NCBI GenBank assembly: GCA_947177115.1
Contig: CAMWTG010000174.1
Location: 1 to 6,050 of the forward strand
Direction: 5' to 3'
Source: an uncultured Clostridia bacterium
GTDB lineage: Bacteria > Bacillota > Clostridia > Oscillospirales > Oscillospiraceae
DNA length: 6,050 nt
How positions within the stretch are numbered: position 1 is the stretch's first letter; every line of letters begins with the position of its first letter. The notes under the pieces were generated by a model. That model searched no databases. It had not been told where the DNA came from and saw only the letters and a list, made by a program, of their open reading frames with translations. This document shows, piece by piece, positions 1-4,582 of the stretch. Position numbers and translations under genes: made by a program.

Positions 1-54
1 CCCGATGGCGGCGGGGGCGCTTCCTCCGGTGGCAATGGCGGCGATAACGTCCAT
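1..54 (-). CDS. mnmE: MnmE (TrmE) tRNA modification GTPase, N-terminal 18 codons only
   Basis: Partial gene running off the left edge. The 18 visible codons read M-DVIAAIATGGSAPAAIG, which resembles the conserved MnmE start (xTIAAIATxxGxGAIGIIRxSG). That segment opens the N-terminal formyl-tetrahydrofolate-binding domain. MnmE works with MnmG to make the (carboxymethyl)aminomethyl modification of wobble uridine in certain tRNAs, in the cytoplasm. The ATG is supported by an AAGGAG ribosome binding site (62-67) with 7 nt of spacing. That site lies inside the last codons of the upstream acetyltransferase gene, whose TGA ends 4 nt before this ATG, so the two genes are probably co-transcribed and translationally coupled. 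The G domain and the C-terminal Cys motif lie outside the window. The call rests on a short match but a characteristic one. Confidence 0.75.
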   Translation of the reverse strand, partial: MDVIAAIATGGSAPAAIG

Positions 55-58
55 AGGA

Positions 59-559
59 TCACTCCTTTTCCAGTGGCAGTATGTAGCTGTGCCCTTTTTC
101 GGTTTTCGCCTCTTTCCGGAATCCCAGAGAGGCAAACATTCGCTGGGATCCTGGATTAAAGTCGTAAATACCCCCGACCCGGACCTGTTTCCAGCCCAAA
201 GCGCGGGCCCGTCCAACAAGGGCGGAGACCACCGCCCTGCCCACGCCCTTGCCCCGGAGGTCCTTTTCGCCTATGACAATGGCAAAATCGTCCAGGGAGA
301 GGCAGACGTCCCCGATGGGACGCCAGTCACTTTTTTCCAGGAACTCGATGAAATAGAGCTCCCCGTGGGTATCCTGATGGGTGTACATTTTGTTCAGCAG
401 CTCGGGGGTATAGGGATCCCTGTCGCCGTCCACAAGCCAGACGGTCTCCGGATCCAGATACCAGGGCAGTGCAAAATCGTGGTTTCCATCGTACTTCCGC
501 AGCCGGAGGGTTTCGGAAACGGGCAGCACCTCCGGCTGTATGATGTTTTCTATAGGCAT
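59..559 (-). CDS. GNAT-family N-acetyltransferase
   Basis: A 166-residue protein of the usual length for a single-domain GNAT acetyltransferase, which moves an acetyl group from acetyl-CoA to an amine. The acetyl-CoA pyrophosphate-binding motif A is visible as a beta strand (about 92-97, AIVIGE) followed by RGKGVG at 102-107, fitting R/Q-x-x-G-x-G/A, and then the helix AVVSALVGRA. The C-terminal part has the usual strand and N-x-x-S-x-x-x-F-x-x-x-G-F pattern (N135 to F147, ending SLGFRK). The substrate cannot be told; protein, small-amine and antibiotic acetyltransferases share this fold. The start is supported by AAAGGGA (566-572), 6 nt upstream. No clear promoter is visible in front of it, where the large palindrome begins, so it may depend on read-through or on a promoter inside that element. 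The stop is 4 nt before mnmE. Confidence 0.85.
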   Translation of the reverse strand: MPIENIIQPEVLPVSETLRLRKYDGNHDFALPWYLDPETVWLVDGDRDPYTPELLNKMYTHQDTHGELYFIEFLEKSDWRPIGDVCLSLDDFAIVIGEKDLRGKGVGRAVVSALVGRARALGWKQVRVGGIYDFNPGSQRMFASLGFRKEAKTEKGHSYILPLEKE

Positions 560-575
560 GAAAGGTCCCTTTCTG

Positions 576-763
576 GCCGCCGCTACGCGGCGGCACCGGC
601 TTTAATCTTGTTTTTGATTCGCGCCTCGCCGGCGCGGGGGCCTTCTTTTCGCGCGAGCGAAAAGAAGCAAAAGCTCGCTTAGGAAACTACGTTTCCTAAG
701 AACCTTCCTGAACTACGGGAGTGTTTATTTTCGCTCCGATGTACCCCGGTCCTTCTGTTTGAG
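576..763 (+). repeat. Left arm of the palindrome: four-hairpin module, copy 1
   Basis: Hairpins in order: GCCGCCGC/GCGGCGGC with loop TAC (576-594); CGCGCC/GGCGCG with loop TCGCC (620-636); CTTCTTTTCGC/GCGAAAAGAAG with loop GCGA, an 11-bp perfect stem (642-667); then CAAAAGCTCG and CTTAGGAAAC/GTTTCCTAAG with loop TAC, a 10-bp perfect stem (678-700). TACGGGAGTGTTTATTTTCGC (from 714), TGTACC (740-745) and TCTGTTTGAG (754-763) follow. It ends 16 nt before the acetyltransferase start codon, so the outer GC hairpin lies just upstream of that gene's ribosome binding site on the minus strand. Confidence 0.7.
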
Positions 764-816
764 TACCTTCGTTGGTGCGCCGGACTTCTGCGGCTACCCA
801 CGGGCGTATCGCAATG

Positions 817-882
817 CCTACCGTCACACACGCCGGATCTCCCGAAAAGCGCCTCGGGAGATCCGGCGTGTATAACGGTAGG
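817..882. repeat. Central long hairpin of the palindrome
   Basis: A perfect 18-bp inverted repeat (828-845 and 854-871, arms beginning ACACGCCGG) encloses an 8-nt loop AAAGCGCC. After a 3x3 internal mismatch the pairing resumes for 8 bp (CCTACCGT at 817-824 with ACGGTAGG at 875-882). The 66-nt unit is the best-conserved part of the larger palindrome and would fold into a very stable stem in either transcript. No T-run follows on either strand, so it is not a canonical intrinsic terminator. Confidence 0.85.
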
Positions 883-898
883 GTCTGCCGGTCACATC

Positions 899-1133
899 CT
901 CAAACAGACGCTTCGCCCGGTACACGCGCCGGAAATCCGGTTCAGACCGGACGGATTGCAGGACAAGCGCAAAAACAATAACCCCCGTAATAAATGAGGG
1001 AGTCCAGAACCTTCGGTTCTGGCGCGTTTTTGCCTACTTTTGGCGCGGGCCAAAAGTAGGCGCGGAGTCCGGGGCTGCGCAAGCCCCGGGCCGGTTTGAG
1101 AAGAATTCCCCGTTCGCGCCCGGAGGGCGCGAA
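899..1133 (-). repeat. Right arm of the palindrome: four-hairpin module, copy 2, inverted
   Basis: Read on the minus strand from 1133: TTCGCGCCC/GGGCGCGAA with loop TCC (1133-1113); CCGGGGCT/AGCCCCGG with loop TGCGC (1089-1069); GCCTACTTTTGGC/GCCAAAAGTAGGC, a 13-bp perfect stem with a 4-nt loop (1061-1032); AAAAACGCG; CCAGAACC/GGTTCTGG with loop GAA (1022-1004). Then come TACGGGGGTTATTGTTTTTGC (from 989), TGTACC (924-919) and TCTGTTTGAG (908-899). A further small hairpin CCGGT/ACCGG at 937-950 lies in the segment absent from copy 1. The module begins only 2 nt beyond the pyrI stop codon. Confidence 0.7.
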
Positions 1134-1135
1134 AA

Positions 1136-1555
1136 TCACTTCCCCGCCTGCGTCTCGCAGTACAGGCACCTGTAGACCCGCTTCTCCCGGTCGGTCAGCT
1201 TGAACACCTGGGGCAGCTCCTGCTCCACGGAAGTGATGCACCGGGGATTCTTGCAGCGGATCACGTTGGTGATCCGCTCCGGCAGTTTGAGCTGCCGCTT
1301 CTCCACCCGCTTGCCGTCCTGAATGATATTGACGGTAATATTGGGATCCACGTAGCCGATGACATCCCAGTCCAGATCAAGATTGGTATCGATCTTGATG
1401 ATGTCCTTCTTTCCCAGTTTCCCGCTGACAACGTTTTTCAGAATAGCCACCGAGCAGTCCAGCCTGCCCAGGCCCAGGATATTATACAGCTCCATTGCCT
1501 TTCCGGCGGCAATGTGGTCGATCACAATACCGTTTTTAATAGAATCAATCGTCAT
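1136..1555 (-). CDS. pyrI: Aspartate carbamoyltransferase regulatory chain PyrI
   Basis: A 139-residue allosteric subunit of aspartate transcarbamylase, slightly shorter than the 153 residues of the E. coli chain. It binds nucleotide effectors and bridges the catalytic trimers made by PyrB. The N-terminal effector-binding domain starts with the diagnostic IKNGIVIDHIAAG (6-18). The C-terminal zinc domain keeps all four ligands, Cys101, Cys106, Cys130 and Cys133, with the same C-x4-C and C-x2-C spacing as E. coli Cys109/114/138/141. The start is fixed by GGGAGGAG (1563-1570), 7 nt upstream, overlapping the end of pyrB, whose stop lies 15 nt before this ATG. It is the last pyrimidine gene of the run, and its stop abuts the large palindrome. 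A complete zinc site suggests a functional class B (PyrB6PyrI6-type) holoenzyme. Which nucleotide acts as effector cannot be read from the sequence. Confidence 0.96.
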   Translation of the reverse strand: MTIDSIKNGIVIDHIAAGKAMELYNILGLGRLDCSVAILKNVVSGKLGKKDIIKIDTNLDLDWDVIGYVDPNITVNIIQDGKRVEKRQLKLPERITNVIRCKNPRCITSVEQELPQVFKLTDREKRVYRCLYCETQAGK

Positions 1556-1570
1556 ATCCGCTCTCCTCCC

Positions 1571-2494
1571 TCACTCGATGCCCAGCAGCATCATGATCAG
1601 CGCCATCCGGATATACCGGCCATACCGCACCTGGCGGAAATACGCGGCCCTGGGGTCCTTGTCCACCGCCACAGAGATCTCATTGACGCGGGGCAGGGGG
1701 TGCAGGATGCTCAGGTCCTCCTTGGCGCCCAGCAGCTTGTCCGGCGTAAGGATATAGCTGTCCTTCAAGCGCAGATAGTCCTCCTCGTTGAAGAACCGCT
1801 CCCGCTGGACCCGGGTCATATAGAGGATGTCCAGGTCCGGCATGACCGCTTCCAGATTGGTGGTCTGGGTGTAGGGGATGCCGTTCTTTTTCAGCACTTC
1901 CTTCTTCACATAGCTGGGCAGCTTCAATTCCTCCGGGGAAACCAGCACGATCTTCGTCCCCTTGTAGCGGCTCATGGCGGAGATCAGGGAGTGGACCGTG
2001 CGGCCGAATTTCAGGTCGCCGCAGAAGCCCACGGTCAGGTTCTCAAACCGCCCCTTCTCATGATGGATGGTCAGCAGGTCGGTAAGGGTCTGGGTGGGGT
2101 GGTTGTGGCCGCCGTCTCCGGCGTTGATCACCGGCACAAGGGAGTGCTGGGAGGCTACCAGGGGCGCGCCCTCCTTGGGGTGGCGCATGGCGATGATGTC
2201 GCTGTAGCAGGACACCGTGCGCACGGTGTCGGCCACGCTCTCGCCCTTGGCGGCGGAGGAGCTGGACGCCTCGGAAAAGCCCAGCACCTGTCCGCCCAGG
2301 CTCAGCATGGCGGATTCAAAGCTCAGCCGGGTCCGGGTGGAGGGCTCAAAGAACAGGGTCGCCAGGATCCGTCCATCGCACTTGTGGGCGTAAGCGGCGG
2401 GGTCTTCAATGATCTTCGTGCCCACCTCCACCAGCCGGTCGATCTCTTCGGTGGACAGCTCCAGAATGTCGATCAGGCTTCTTACATTTTCCAT
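1571..2494 (-). CDS. pyrB: Aspartate carbamoyltransferase catalytic chain PyrB
   Basis: Catalyses carbamoyl phosphate + L-aspartate to N-carbamoyl-L-aspartate + phosphate, the committed step of pyrimidine synthesis. The 307 residues match the family length. The carbamoyl-phosphate loop FFEPSTRTR is at 48-56 (Ser52-Thr53-Arg54-Thr55, same numbering as E. coli). The mobile loop SSSAAKGES carries Lys83. Arg104 lies in MRHP, HNHPTQTLTDL is at 130-140, Arg165 is in GRTVHSL, the aspartate-binding TRVQRERF is at 227-234 (Arg228, Gln230), and HPLPR is at 265-269. I chose the ATG at 2494 over an in-frame ATG at 2536: the latter would add 14 unrelated residues inside pyrE, while GGAGGA at 2505-2510 serves the internal start. 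This ATG follows the pyrE stop by 1 nt, indicating translational coupling. PyrI is encoded immediately downstream. Confidence 0.97.
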   Translation of the reverse strand: MENVRSLIDILELSTEEIDRLVEVGTKIIEDPAAYAHKCDGRILATLFFEPSTRTRLSFESAMLSLGGQVLGFSEASSSSAAKGESVADTVRTVSCYSDIIAMRHPKEGAPLVASQHSLVPVINAGDGGHNHPTQTLTDLLTIHHEKGRFENLTVGFCGDLKFGRTVHSLISAMSRYKGTKIVLVSPEELKLPSYVKKEVLKKNGIPYTQTTNLEAVMPDLDILYMTRVQRERFFNEEDYLRLKDSYILTPDKLLGAKEDLSILHPLPRVNEISVAVDKDPRAAYFRQVRYGRYIRMALIMMLLGIE

Positions 2495-2495
2495 C

Positions 2496-3143
2496 TTACT
2501 TGTTTCCTCCGATCCAGCTTTCATCCGAGGGGTCATTGCGGAAGGCGATCAGCCTGGCGATGTCCTCGGGCTTGATATATTTCTCGTCCGCCGCCACCTG
2601 GGCGATGATGTCAAAGTTGGTGAGGCTGACGTTCTTCACGTCCGCCGCCGCCAGACGGTCCAGGCCCTTCTGCATCCCATAGGTAAAGATGCTGACCACG
2701 CCCAGGACCTCCGCGCCCGCTTCCCGCAGGACGTTCACCACCTCGATGACGCTGCCGCCAGTGGAGATCAGATCCTCCACCACCACGACCTTCTGGCCCT
2801 TCTCCAGCCTGCCCTCGATCTGGTTCTGCCGCCCGTGGTCCTTGTTTCCGGAGCGGACGTAGCCCATGGGCAGGCCCATGATGTGGCCGGTGATGGCGGC
2901 GTGGGCGATGCCGGCGGTGGAGGTGCCCATGAGGACCTCCGCGTCCGGGTACTCCCGCCGGATGGTCTCCGCCAGAGCGTTCTCCACGTCATTGCGGACC
3001 TCCGGGGCGGTGAGGGTCAGGCGGTTGTCGCAGTAGACCGGGCTCTTGATGCCGCTGGCCCAGGTGAAGGGCTCCTCCGGGCGGAAGAACACGGCCTTGA
3101 TCTTTAACAGGTCCTTCGCGATCAGTTGAGAGATGTTTTCCAT
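2496..3143 (-). CDS. pyrE: Orotate phosphoribosyltransferase PyrE
   Basis: Joins orotate to PRPP to give orotidine 5'-monophosphate and pyrophosphate, in the cytoplasm, normally as a dimer. It has 215 residues, typical of the family. Features in order: FTWASGIKSPVYCDNR (26-41), near the N-terminal orotate-binding region; GTSTAGI (73-79), in the position of the PPi-loop; the flexible loop KDHG (101-104) in YVRSGNKDHGRQNQIEG; and the PRPP-binding signature VVVVEDLISTGGS (119-131) with the acidic pair Glu123-Asp124. The ATG is supported by AAGGAG (3150-3155), 6 nt upstream. It is followed with a 1-nt gap by pyrB and preceded, 98 nt upstream, by the end of the XRE regulator. No PyrR-type attenuator is visible in that 98-nt leader. 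Its product feeds PyrF, which here is separated from it by the HAD gene and the inserted cassette. Confidence 0.97.
   Translation of the reverse strand: MENISQLIAKDLLKIKAVFFRPEEPFTWASGIKSPVYCDNRLTLTAPEVRNDVENALAETIRREYPDAEVLMGTSTAGIAHAAITGHIMGLPMGYVRSGNKDHGRQNQIEGRLEKGQKVVVVEDLISTGGSVIEVVNVLREAGAEVLGVVSIFTYGMQKGLDRLAAADVKNVSLTNFDIIAQVAADEKYIKPEDIARLIAFRNDPSDESWIGGNK
2505..2510 (-). promoter_or_regulatory. Ribosome binding site for pyrB inside the pyrE C-terminus
   Basis: GGAGGA lies 10 nt before the pyrB ATG and simultaneously encodes two Gly codons of the pyrE C-terminal GGNK. It decides the pyrB start at 2494. Confidence 0.8.
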
Positions 3144-3241
3144 GGTATTCTCCTTATTTATTATGAACTTTCATTTTGATCAACCATTCAGGATGCCGCA
3201 GGATCCCTGTAGGGGCCTGGCGGTGGATGGGGCCGTTTGCG

Positions 3242-3463
3242 TCAGCGATTGATCTCCGGGTTGTCCGTGCGGCCCAGCAGGTAGTCGGTGGATACGCCGA
3301 AATAGTCCGCCAGGATCATCAGGTTGCGCACCTCGGGATAGTTTTTCCCTTTTTCGTATGTGTATATGGAATCCTGCCTAACTCCAATAATTTTTCCCAA
3401 CGCTTCTTGCGTCATACCGTGTTTGCATCGCAGCGCTTTGATTCTTTCTGAAAAATCCGCCAT
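3242..3463 (-). CDS. XRE/Cro-type HTH transcriptional regulator, 73 residues
   Basis: A small DNA-binding protein that is almost entirely one HTH_3 (Cro/CI) domain. The helix-turn-helix spans about residues 17-38 (MTQEALGKIIGVRQDSIYTYEKG), with the family's MTQEALG second helix and a recognition helix around VRQDSIYTYEKG. The tail NYPEVRNLMILADYFGVSTDYLLGRTD (41-67) is the conserved C-terminal half. There is no effector or protease domain. The start is supported by TGGAGG ending 4 nt upstream. It is divergent from a plus-strand small gene across an 86-nt region holding overlapping promoters and a dyad, so autoregulation plus repression of that neighbour is likely (inference). It sits 98 nt upstream of pyrE in the same orientation without a visible terminator between them. 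Compact regulators of this kind are common in phage-derived and conjugative elements. Its operator and any effect on pyr genes are unproven. Confidence 0.9.
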   Translation of the reverse strand: MADFSERIKALRCKHGMTQEALGKIIGVRQDSIYTYEKGKNYPEVRNLMILADYFGVSTDYLLGRTDNPEINR

Positions 3464-3480
3464 GATTCCTCCAAAAAGCC

Positions 3481-3509
3481 TTGACTTTCCGAATTAGTAT
3501 CGGTATAAT
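3481..3509 (+). promoter_or_regulatory. Sigma-70-type promoter for the plus-strand small gene
   Basis: TTGACT (3481-3486) and a perfect TATAAT (3504-3509) are separated by exactly 17 nt. Transcription would start near 3516, giving a leader of about 34 nt before the ATG at 3550. This is the strongest promoter match I see in the window. Confidence 0.8.
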
Positions 3510-3524
3510 CCATTACGATGTTAA
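3496..3524 (-). promoter_or_regulatory. Candidate promoter for the XRE regulator, overlapping the divergent one
   Basis: On the minus strand TTAACA (3524-3519, 5/6 to TTGACA) and GATACT (3501-3496, 4/6 to TATAAT) are 17 nt apart, placing the start near 3489 and a leader of about 26 nt before the ATG at 3463. The two -10 boxes of the divergent promoters lie 2 nt apart, so polymerase could occupy only one at a time. It is weaker than the plus-strand promoter. Confidence 0.55.
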
Positions 3525-3531
3525 CTCGTAA
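3513..3531. promoter_or_regulatory. Dyad operator candidate TTACGA-N7-TCGTAA
   Basis: A perfect 6-bp inverted repeat around a 7-nt spacer that itself contains the palindrome GTTAAC. It covers the predicted transcription start of the plus-strand gene and the -35 box of the minus-strand promoter. That is a fitting place for the neighbouring XRE protein to bind and repress both. Assignment to that protein is inference. Confidence 0.5.
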
Positions 3532-3549
3532 CAGATTGGAGTGATAAAA

Positions 3550-3795
3550 ATGAGCCACCTGATGAAAACCCTATATTCTGTCCTGGACTCCCAGCAGCAG
3601 GAAGGAGAAGCCCAGGCGGTCAAGGCTGCCAGCGAAGCGGTACGTGCTGCCGAACAGCGGCTGACCAGCGAGGAATTTGATGATCTGTGGAACGCCATCC
3701 TGGACATCGACCGCGCCAGCGAGCTGGACAGCTTCACCCTGGGGTTCCGCCTGGGGGTCCAGCTGACGATGGAGGGCCTGAAGCCCATTTCGTAG
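3550..3795 (+). CDS. Small helical protein of unknown function, 81 residues
   Basis: The only convincing plus-strand gene. The protein is acidic and predicted mostly helical. An Ala/Glu/Gln-rich stretch (about 15-38) could form a coiled coil. It is followed by LTSEEFDDLWNAILDID (38-54) and a C-terminal FTLGFRLGVQLTMEGL (62-77). The ending F-x-x-GFRLG-x-x-L-x-x-E recalls small uncharacterised proteins of clostridial accessory elements, possibly the DUF6809 family, but I recognise this only loosely and assign no function. I chose ATG 3550 because GGAG (3538-3541) lies 8 nt upstream; the in-frame GTG at 3541 overlaps that site. It has no signal peptide or membrane segment. Its own strong promoter and divergent XRE partner suggest a regulated two-gene cassette. 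Its TAG stop lies inside the GTAGGGG end of a repeat. Confidence 0.75.
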   Translation: MSHLMKTLYSVLDSQQQEGEAQAVKAASEAVRAAEQRLTSEEFDDLWNAILDIDRASELDSFTLGFRLGVQLTMEGLKPIS

Positions 3796-3844
3796 GGGCG
3801 GATATCATCCGACCGGAACAGCGGGCCGGGTCGTCCCGCCCTAC
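3792..3844. repeat. Palindromic repeat with GTAGGG termini, copy 1
   Basis: Starts GTAGGGGCGG (3792-3801) and ends CCGCCCTAC (3836-3844), the inverted form. Each arm contains its own small hairpin: CGGAT-ATC-ATCCG on the left and CGGG-TCGT-CCCG on the right. This type of short GTAGGG(G)CG-ended repeat is, from memory, dispersed in many gut clostridial genomes. The left terminus supplies the TAG stop codon of the plus-strand small gene. Confidence 0.7.
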
Positions 3845-3868
3845 AAACGGTTCAACGATAACATATCC

Positions 3869-3943
3869 GTAGGGCGCGATGACCCCGGCGCGCCGTCCTG
3901 GCAAAACATTCATCCCAAGGCGTGCCCGGTGGTCACGCCCTAC
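3869..3943. repeat. Palindromic repeat with GTAGGG termini, copy 2
   Basis: The left arm begins GTAGGGCGCGATGACC (3869) and the right arm, read on the minus strand from 3943, begins GTAGGGCGTGACCACC. The arms of about 25 nt (3869-3894 and 3919-3943) surround a 24-nt loop. It belongs to the same family as the repeat 24 nt to its left. Its right terminus supplies the TAG stop of the minus-strand HAD gene. No T-run follows, so an intrinsic terminator role is not evident. Confidence 0.72.
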
Positions 3944-4578
3944 AGCAGCATTTCTTTCAGCGCCGCCATATCCTCCGCGATGAACGCCGCCCCGGCCTGT
4001 TCCAGCTCCTCCCGGCCTCCGTAGCCGTACAGCACCCCGATACAGGGGATCCCCGCCTCGTGGGCACCTTCCACATCGTGCCGCCGGTCGCCCACCATGA
4101 CCACGTTGGACAGATCTTCCGCATAACGGAGGGCGGTCCGGATGACGGCGGACTTCCGCGCCCCGTCCTCATTCCCGGCAGGCGCACCGCAGATGCGCTC
4201 GAAATGATCCGCCAACTCGAAATGTTCCAGCACCCGCACCGCCTGGACCTCCGGCTTGGAGGTGGCCACCATCAGACGCAGCCCGGCGGCCTTCAGCTCG
4301 CTCAGCAGGGCCCCGATGCCGGGATAGGGCGCGTTCTCCAGCCAGCCTTTCTCCATGAAGTATTCCCGGAAAACGGTGACAGCTTCCGCCGTCTGCTCCG
4401 GTGAAAAGCCGTAAAACTCCGGCAGGGATTCGTTCAGCGGTGGGCCGATAAATTTTATCAGTTCTTTCGGTTCCGCGTGGATGCCGAAATGGGCCAGGGC
4501 GTGGGCCACAGAGTTGGTGATCCCCGGCGCGGAGTCGGTGAGCGTCCCGTCCAGGTCGAATAAAACCGTGCGCCACAT
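3940..4578 (-). CDS. HAD-superfamily (subfamily IA) phosphatase, phosphoglycolate phosphatase-like
   Basis: A 212-residue hydrolase with the complete HAD catalytic set: motif I FDLDGTLTDS (7-16) with nucleophile Asp8 and acid/base Asp10; motif II ATSKP (105-109); the motif III Lys142; motif IV MVGDRRHDVEGA (161-172) with Asp164 and Asp168 for Mg2+. An alpha-helical C1-type cap lies between motifs I and II (about 17-85) and includes FIGPPLNES. The tail GIPCIGVLYGYGGREEL fits the Gph/PpaX-like branch. The substrate cannot be read from sequence. Its place 4 nt after pyrF suggests a nucleotide or phosphosugar related to pyrimidine metabolism, but housekeeping clean-up of phosphoglycolate or pyrophosphate is equally possible. 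Translation probably couples to pyrF, whose last codons GTAGGGTAAGG include the only weak ribosome binding site. The final codons end in a TAG provided by the adjacent repeat. Confidence 0.9.
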   Translation of the reverse strand: MWRTVLFDLDGTLTDSAPGITNSVAHALAHFGIHAEPKELIKFIGPPLNESLPEFYGFSPEQTAEAVTVFREYFMEKGWLENAPYPGIGALLSELKAAGLRLMVATSKPEVQAVRVLEHFELADHFERICGAPAGNEDGARKSAVIRTALRYAEDLSNVVMVGDRRHDVEGAHEAGIPCIGVLYGYGGREELEQAGAAFIAEDMAALKEMLL

Positions 4579-4582
4579 GGCC

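Larger units (their letters stand above)
576..1133. repeat. Large imperfect palindrome of mirrored hairpins filling the pyrI-GNAT intergenic region
   Basis: This gene-free stretch is organised around a two-fold axis at 849/850. A perfect 18-bp inverted repeat sits at the centre (828-845 with 854-871). Moving outward, both sides show, in the same order, the sequence TACCGT, the 10-mer TCTGTTTGAG, TGTACC, TACGGG with a T-rich run, a medium hairpin, a CAAAA linker, a long hairpin with a 4-nt loop, a GC hairpin, an A/T-rich spacer and an outer GC hairpin. The long hairpins lie almost exactly mirror-symmetric (642-667 and 1032-1061). The arms differ by two compensating indels: about 39 extra bp on the right between TACGGG and TGTACC, and about 37 on the left between TCTGTTTGAG and TACCGT. 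No coding sequence is convincing here. It could be a non-autonomous mobile element or two inverted copies of a genomic repeat; I cannot name a family. Confidence 0.75.

Noticed and set aside
5..682. Plus-strand open frame opposite the acetyltransferase
   Set aside because: Antisense to a clear GNAT gene; its tail is simply translation through the left arm of the palindrome.
772..981. Possible small gene inside the palindrome
   Set aside because: No ribosome binding site, it spans the central hairpin, and its composition matches translation of an inverted repeat rather than a protein.
1004..1031. Plus-strand intrinsic terminator (hairpin CCAGAACC/GGTTCTGG followed by TTTTT)
   Set aside because: There is no plus-strand gene upstream and CGCG separates the stem from the T-run. 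The same layout recurs in the other arm, so it is better explained as part of the repeat module. On the minus strand, the direction of pyrI, no T-run follows.
1571..2536. Longer pyrB beginning at 2536
   Set aside because: It would overlap pyrE by 41 nt and add residues not typical of the family; the ATG at 2494 has its own GGAGGA and matches E. coli active-site numbering.
1514..2575. Long plus-strand open frame opposite pyrB
   Set aside because: It is the antisense shadow of pyrB, which has every active-site motif. The translated plus frame is low-complexity in Gly, His, Gln and Val and has no recognisable domain.
3144..3241. PyrR-type attenuator or sigma-70 promoter in the pyrE leader
   Set aside because: No terminator/antiterminator pair is visible. 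The best boxes (TTGATC with TAAATA, or CATAAT alone) match poorly or would start transcription inside the ribosome binding site.
3209..3241. Third GTAGGGGCC repeat end marking the other border of the cassette
   Set aside because: Only about nine bases match and no inverted partner is found, so a chance match cannot be excluded.
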